From Paenibacillus humicus NBRC 102415 (GTDB lineage Bacteria; Bacillota; Bacilli; Paenibacillales; Paenibacillaceae): DNA of 64,000 nucleotides. The notes under the pieces are model-generated. The model made no database searches. It worked only from the letters and a program-made list of their open reading frames with translations, and was not told the origin of the DNA. Below, one piece after another: positions 60,599-64,000 of the stretch (position 1 is the first letter of the stretch; each line of letters starts with the position of its first letter). A program made the position numbers and the translations under genes. The stretch is from NCBI RefSeq assembly GCF_004000905.1, contig NZ_BIMD01000016.1, positions 1 through 64,000 of the forward strand, written 5' to 3'.

Positions 60599-61918
60599 CT
60601 ATTGGGTTTGCGCTTCCGCTTGCTGCTGAGCGTCCTTCAGAACAGCGTCAATCGATTTCCCGCTCAAGAAGTTCTGCATTTCCACGATCAGGATATCTTC
60701 GATCGCATATGTGCTGGCGCCATAGTTGACGCGCGGGATCTGATTGGTCCAGTTGGCGAAATCGGCGATGACGGTCTGATTGTTATAGAAGGGATCGGCT
60801 TGGGAATAAGCTTCTCCGGAGGCGGCAGGCGCATAGGTTCCGATGGCGCCGATGTCGGTGATCAGCTTCTGGTACAGCTCCGTGCTGGAGCCGAACGTTT
60901 TGGCCATGAAGTCGGCAGCCGCCTCTTTGCCGGGCACGTTGAGGACATACCACGAGCTGCCTCCGAGGTTCGATGCATTGACGGCGCCCGATTGGCCGGA
61001 CAGTCTTGGAATCGGCACGACCGCCCATTTGCCGGATTGATCTCCTTGCGACTTGATGGAAGCGCTGATCCAGTTGCCGGTCGGCACCGAAGCGACGTCG
61101 CCGCTGTTGAAGGCCGCCAGGTATTGGCTCCAATCGGACACCGGCTTGACCATGTTGTCCTCGATCATCGTTTTGTACAGCTGGAAGGCTTCCTTGAGAG
61201 CCGGATTGCCTTCCAGGTAAGGCTTCTTGCCGTCTTTGTCCATGTACCAGGAGCCTGCCGTCTGGATCATGGTCCGGACGATTCCCAGGTCGTTGGGATC
61301 CAGGGCGAGCATATTTTTGCCGGTCGCCTCTTTCACTTTTTTGCCGATCTCGATGTACTGGTCCCAGGTGATGTTTTGCAGGTCGGAGGTTTTGTAGCCG
61401 GCTTTCTCCAGATAATCCGTCCTGACAAACAGGCCGGTCACGCCGGAGTCGAACGGGAGCCCGTAATTTTTGCCGTCGACGCTCGTCGGCCCGATTTTGT
61501 ACTGGGCGAAGTCGGAGCCTTTGATCGAAGAGGTGAGATCGAAGAACATGTCCGGGAACGCCTGGAGGAAGCTTTGCGCGCGGTAGTCCTCGATCAGGAC
61601 GATATTCGGAAGGCCTTTGTTCGAACCCGAGCCGAAGCCGGTATTCAGCTTCTGGACGATATCGGCCTGGGCATTTTCAATGACGGTGATTTTGGTGTCC
61701 GGGTGGTCCTTCGCATACAGTTCCTTCGCGAGCTCCAAAGCTTTGATGTTGAAGTTCTTGTCCCAGGCCCAGATCGTGATTTCCTTGGATGAGCTTCCGC
61801 CGCTCGGCTCGGTTCCGCCTTTATTGGCGCTGGAGCTGTTGCCGGAGCCGCTGTCGGAGCTGCAAGCGCTTAGGATCAGGAGCAATGCCATGGCTAAAAG
61901 CAAGGTTGCTTTTTTCAT
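60599..61918 (-). CDS. Sugar-binding lipoprotein (family 1 extracellular solute-binding protein)
   Basis: A 439-residue lipoprotein. ATG 61918 follows GGGGG by seven bases. The signal peptide ends in the lipobox 'LSACSS', then a Ser/Gly linker. The mature part is a CUT1-type sugar-binding protein ('ITIWAWDKNFNIKALELAKE', 'LPFDSGVTGLFVRTDYLEKAG' (shortened: FDSGVTGLFVRTDYLEKAG), 'FNSGDVASVPTGNWI'). It delivers a sugar to the two permeases downstream. The upstream cre-like box and the adjacent YesM/YesN genes suggest combined specific and global control. Confidence 0.94.
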   Translation of the reverse strand: MKKATLLLAMALLLILSACSSDSGSGNSSSANKGGTEPSGGSSSKEITIWAWDKNFNIKALELAKELYAKDHPDTKITVIENAQADIVQKLNTGFGSGSNKGLPNIVLIEDYRAQSFLQAFPDMFFDLTSSIKGSDFAQYKIGPTSVDGKNYGLPFDSGVTGLFVRTDYLEKAGYKTSDLQNITWDQYIEIGKKVKEATGKNMLALDPNDLGIVRTMIQTAGSWYMDKDGKKPYLEGNPALKEAFQLYKTMIEDNMVKPVSDWSQYLAAFNSGDVASVPTGNWISASIKSQGDQSGKWAVVPIPRLSGQSGAVNASNLGGSSWYVLNVPGKEAAADFMAKTFGSSTELYQKLITDIGAIGTYAPAASGEAYSQADPFYNNQTVIADFANWTNQIPRVNYGASTYAIEDILIVEMQNFLSGKSIDAVLKDAQQQAEAQTQ

Positions 61919-61942
61919 TCTCGAACCCCCAAAATCATAGTT

Positions 61943-61956
61943 TGTAAGCGATTTCC
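61943..61956 (-). promoter_or_regulatory. cre-like site upstream of the sugar-binding protein gene
   Basis: Plus-strand TGTAAGCGATTTCC matches the CcpA box TGWAANCGNTNWCA at 13 of 14 positions. It lies 25 bases before the start at 61918. The rest of the gap to 62088 shows no clear promoter or terminator. Confidence 0.6.
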
Positions 61957-62088
61957 GCCTTGAAGCCATCGTAGCATCCGCGAAAATGAGGGGGTTAGCA
62001 TTATCTTTATCTCAACCGGTACTTTTATCGCTTTCCTGCAGATGACAGCCCTTTCATTCCGCACTTTATTTGGAAAGCAGCACGATTT

Positions 62089-63861
62089 TCAGCTTTTTTG
62101 AAAAGGAATCCGAATCCGTACCCGCGTCCCTTCTCCCTGCACGCTGTGGATGGAGATTCCGTAAGGCTCGCCATAGAGCAGGATCAAGCGGTCGTGGACA
62201 TTGCTCACCCCTATTCCCGTGAACAGCTGCCGTCTGCTCTTGGAGCTCTTGGGCCTCGGCCCGCTCATGTCCATGCCGTCTCCGTTGTCGGCGACCTCGC
62301 AGGTCAGCGTCTCGCCTTCCCGGGTGATCGTAACGTACACATGACCTTCCGGCTTCGTATTGAAAGCGTGAAAAAAGGCATTTTCGATGAAAGGCTGGAT
62401 GATGAGCTTCGGCAGAGACGCTTCGCAGCATTCCTCCGATACGAAATACTGCACCCGGATGCGATCGCCGTAACGCACCTGGTTGATGAATACGTAATGC
62501 TTGAGATTGTCCAGCTCCTGGCCGACCGTGACGGTCTCGCTGACGTTGCCTATGGCGTTCTGGAGCAGGGAGATCAGGGCGTTGATCGTTTCCGCCGCCT
62601 TCTCCCGGCTTCCCTGCTTCACCATGATTTTAATCGAGGCCAAAGTATTGTACAGGAAATGGGGATTGATCTGGCGCTGCAGCGCGGCCAGCTCCGCCTG
62701 CCTCTGCTTCTGCTGGGTCTGCACGAGCTGCTCCACATATTCATGCAGCTCGTCGAGCATGAAGTTGAAGGCTTGGGCCAGCTGCCGGGTTTCATAACTT
62801 CCCGACACCTTCACGTAATGATGGAACTCGTACTTCGAAATGGTAGAGATCTGTTTGACCAGCCGGGTCAGCGACTTCGTCATTTTGCGGGTGATGAAGA
62901 AGACCACGATAAGGGCTCCGGCCACGATGGCCACACAGATCAGAAGGATCGACCGGGTATCGATAAGCTGGCCTAGCGCCCACTGCTTGTCGATGAGATT
63001 GACGATGTACATGTCATAGAAAGAGAGATCCTGCGCGAGGATCAAGTCTTTTTTGCCCATGAATTCCGCTTCCTTGAAGGAAAGTCCCCGCTGCTGGATG
63101 TCCACGGCATGCCGGAGCAGATCGGGGGCTTCCTGGCCGATGAGAGCCGAATCGTTGCTGGAGATGATGACGCCGGATTTGCTCAGGATCACAACCGAGT
63201 TCCCTCTGCTCGTATAGCTGCTGTAGAAGCTTCTCAGCTGGCTCTCTGGAATCGCTACGTACAAAGACCCGTAGACCTTTCTTGTGGTCCGGTCCATCAG
63301 CGCCTTCGCAGCGACAATAAACGGCTTTTGCTCCCCTTTGTCCGGATCGTAATGGAACTCGTACTGAAGCCGGTCCGGCGCCGACTGGACGCTTTTTGCC
63401 AGCGGGCTTGCCTTGAGCTGATCGTCCGTGACGGACCAGATGCTGCGGCTGGTGGAGTATGTGCGGCCATTGTTCCCGAGCACGAGGAGATCGACATCGT
63501 ACGCATCGAGGTTCGAGCTGCTCGGCTTGACCTGCTTGCTCATGCTGTAGTAGCTCTTGAACAAGGCCGCCGAATCGGCCGTCCCCTCCGTAAGGAACTG
63601 CCGTACCGTTCCGCTTTGCTGGATGTTGATGATCGAGGTGGAGACGGCGTCGTTGAACGATTCGAACCCCGACTTGATCTGGCTGATCACCTTGGCGTTC
63701 GTGATGCTGAACGTATCCATGAACAAGCGCTCGGAGATCCGGATCGTGCTCCACGAGGTCAGAAGGGATACGGATACGATGCTCAGCAGCAGAACGACGA
63801 ACATTTTCATGAACAAGCCGTGGAACTTCAACCGTTCCAATTTCCGCTTCATTGCCTGCAT
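62089..63861 (-). CDS. YesM-type membrane sensor histidine kinase
   Basis: A 590-residue kinase. ATG 63861 has AAAGGG eight bases upstream; GTG 63870 and ATG 63852 are possible. TM1 is about residues 17-37, followed by an extracellular dCache-like sensor, TM2 at about 304-324, then HAMP. The phospho-acceptor box 'QINPHFLYN' carries His401. The HATPase domain has 'FIENAFFHAF', 'VADNGDGMDM' and 'GIGVSNVHDRL'. It should control the ABC transporter genes downstream together with the YesN-type regulator upstream, in the same way as the pair in the glucuronoxylan cluster. Confidence 0.93.
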   Translation of the reverse strand: MQAMKRKLERLKFHGLFMKMFVVLLLSIVSVSLLTSWSTIRISERLFMDTFSITNAKVISQIKSGFESFNDAVSTSIINIQQSGTVRQFLTEGTADSAALFKSYYSMSKQVKPSSSNLDAYDVDLLVLGNNGRTYSTSRSIWSVTDDQLKASPLAKSVQSAPDRLQYEFHYDPDKGEQKPFIVAAKALMDRTTRKVYGSLYVAIPESQLRSFYSSYTSRGNSVVILSKSGVIISSNDSALIGQEAPDLLRHAVDIQQRGLSFKEAEFMGKKDLILAQDLSFYDMYIVNLIDKQWALGQLIDTRSILLICVAIVAGALIVVFFITRKMTKSLTRLVKQISTISKYEFHHYVKVSGSYETRQLAQAFNFMLDELHEYVEQLVQTQQKQRQAELAALQRQINPHFLYNTLASIKIMVKQGSREKAAETINALISLLQNAIGNVSETVTVGQELDNLKHYVFINQVRYGDRIRVQYFVSEECCEASLPKLIIQPFIENAFFHAFNTKPEGHVYVTITREGETLTCEVADNGDGMDMSGPRPKSSKSRRQLFTGIGVSNVHDRLILLYGEPYGISIHSVQGEGTRVRIRIPFQKS

Positions 63862-63876
63862 GCCGGCCACCCTTTT

Positions 63877-64000
63877 CTATTTCGCATAATGGCGTCGATA
63901 CTCGCTGGGCGAGAAGCCCGTCGCCTTTTTGAACACTCTGGAAAAATAGCTGGGATCCGAGTAGCCGACCCTCTCGCTGATTTCGGAAATCGTCGCCTCT
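63877..64000 (-). CDS. YesN-type response regulator, C-terminal end only
   Basis: The last 40 codons before TAG 63877-63879 are in the window. They read '[20 protein letters not shown]' and '[19 protein letters not shown]', the second helix-turn-helix and end of an AraC-type DNA-binding domain. The close link to the YesM kinase gene (15 bases) indicates that it is the cognate response regulator, whose receiver domain lies beyond the window. Confidence 0.9.
   Translation of the reverse strand, partial: EATISEISERVGYSDPSYFSRVFKKATGFSPSEYRRHYAK

Overview
The window looks like the chromosome of a Paenibacillus-type (Paenibacillaceae) spore-forming Firmicute. It is GC-rich with strong GGAGG ribosome sites and frequent GTG and TTG starts. 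It carries YesM/YesN two-component systems beside LplA/LplB/LplC-type sugar ABC transporters, a glucuronoxylan cluster like those known from xylanolytic Paenibacillus, a barnase/barstar pair, BclA-like collagen repeats and a class II ribonucleotide reductase. No phage, CRISPR array or intact insertion sequence was seen. The assignment is inferred from gene content, not from a database search.

Layout. 1-2217: the 3' part of a collagen-like surface protein gene and three small co-directional genes. 2474-3279: secreted barnase-like RNase and barstar-like inhibitor. 3383-4822: a flavoprotein. 5162-9352 (minus): two Gfo/Idh dehydrogenases, a sugar-phosphate isomerase-like protein and an AraC regulator. 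9689-23275 (minus): the glucuronoxylan (aldouronate) block, transcribed GH52 beta-xylosidase, GH67 alpha-glucuronidase, Nif3-like protein, GH8 Rex, YesN, YesM, LplA, LplB, LplC. 23429-27034 (plus): AraC regulator, GntR regulator, UxuA and a UxuB-like reductase, which can take up the glucuronate branch released by GH67. 27425-28426: secreted GH5 mannanase. 28660-29241: LOG protein. 29341-31532: arsRBC. 31933-36009 (minus): a second sugar oxidation cluster containing decayed genes. 36312-39005: class II ribonucleotide reductase behind a probable NrdR box pair. 39228-43317: the yqhH-yqhG-yqzE neighbourhood. 43442-44914: cell-wall amidase and YibQ-like deacetylase relative. 45095-45178: tRNA-Leu(CAG). 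45291-52046: an operon behind an attenuator-like leader, encoding a dehydrogenase, a sulfonate-type ABC importer, a GNAT acetyltransferase, a luciferase-like monooxygenase and a HisC-like aminotransferase. 52125-57332: a Ytr-like cassette (FtsX permease, MacB-type ATPase, YtrA-type regulator, second ABC pair). 57547-58439: two small genes. 58778-64000: a further sugar ABC transporter with a YesM kinase and the start-truncated end of its YesN partner.

How it works together. Most of the window serves plant polysaccharide use. A lipoprotein-dependent ABC importer takes in (methylglucurono)xylo-oligosaccharides, cytoplasmic GH67, GH52 and GH8 enzymes trim them, and UxuA/UxuB handle the uronic acid. 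YesM/YesN, AraC and GntR proteins give specific control. Sites resembling the CcpA cre box recur in front of most of these modules and suggest shared catabolite repression.

The most unusual structural feature is the Ytr-like cassette. It is bracketed by two diverged direct copies of the last part of the aminotransferase gene plus its terminator. The most unusual gene combination is the 45291-52046 operon with its short upstream reading frame and leader terminator.
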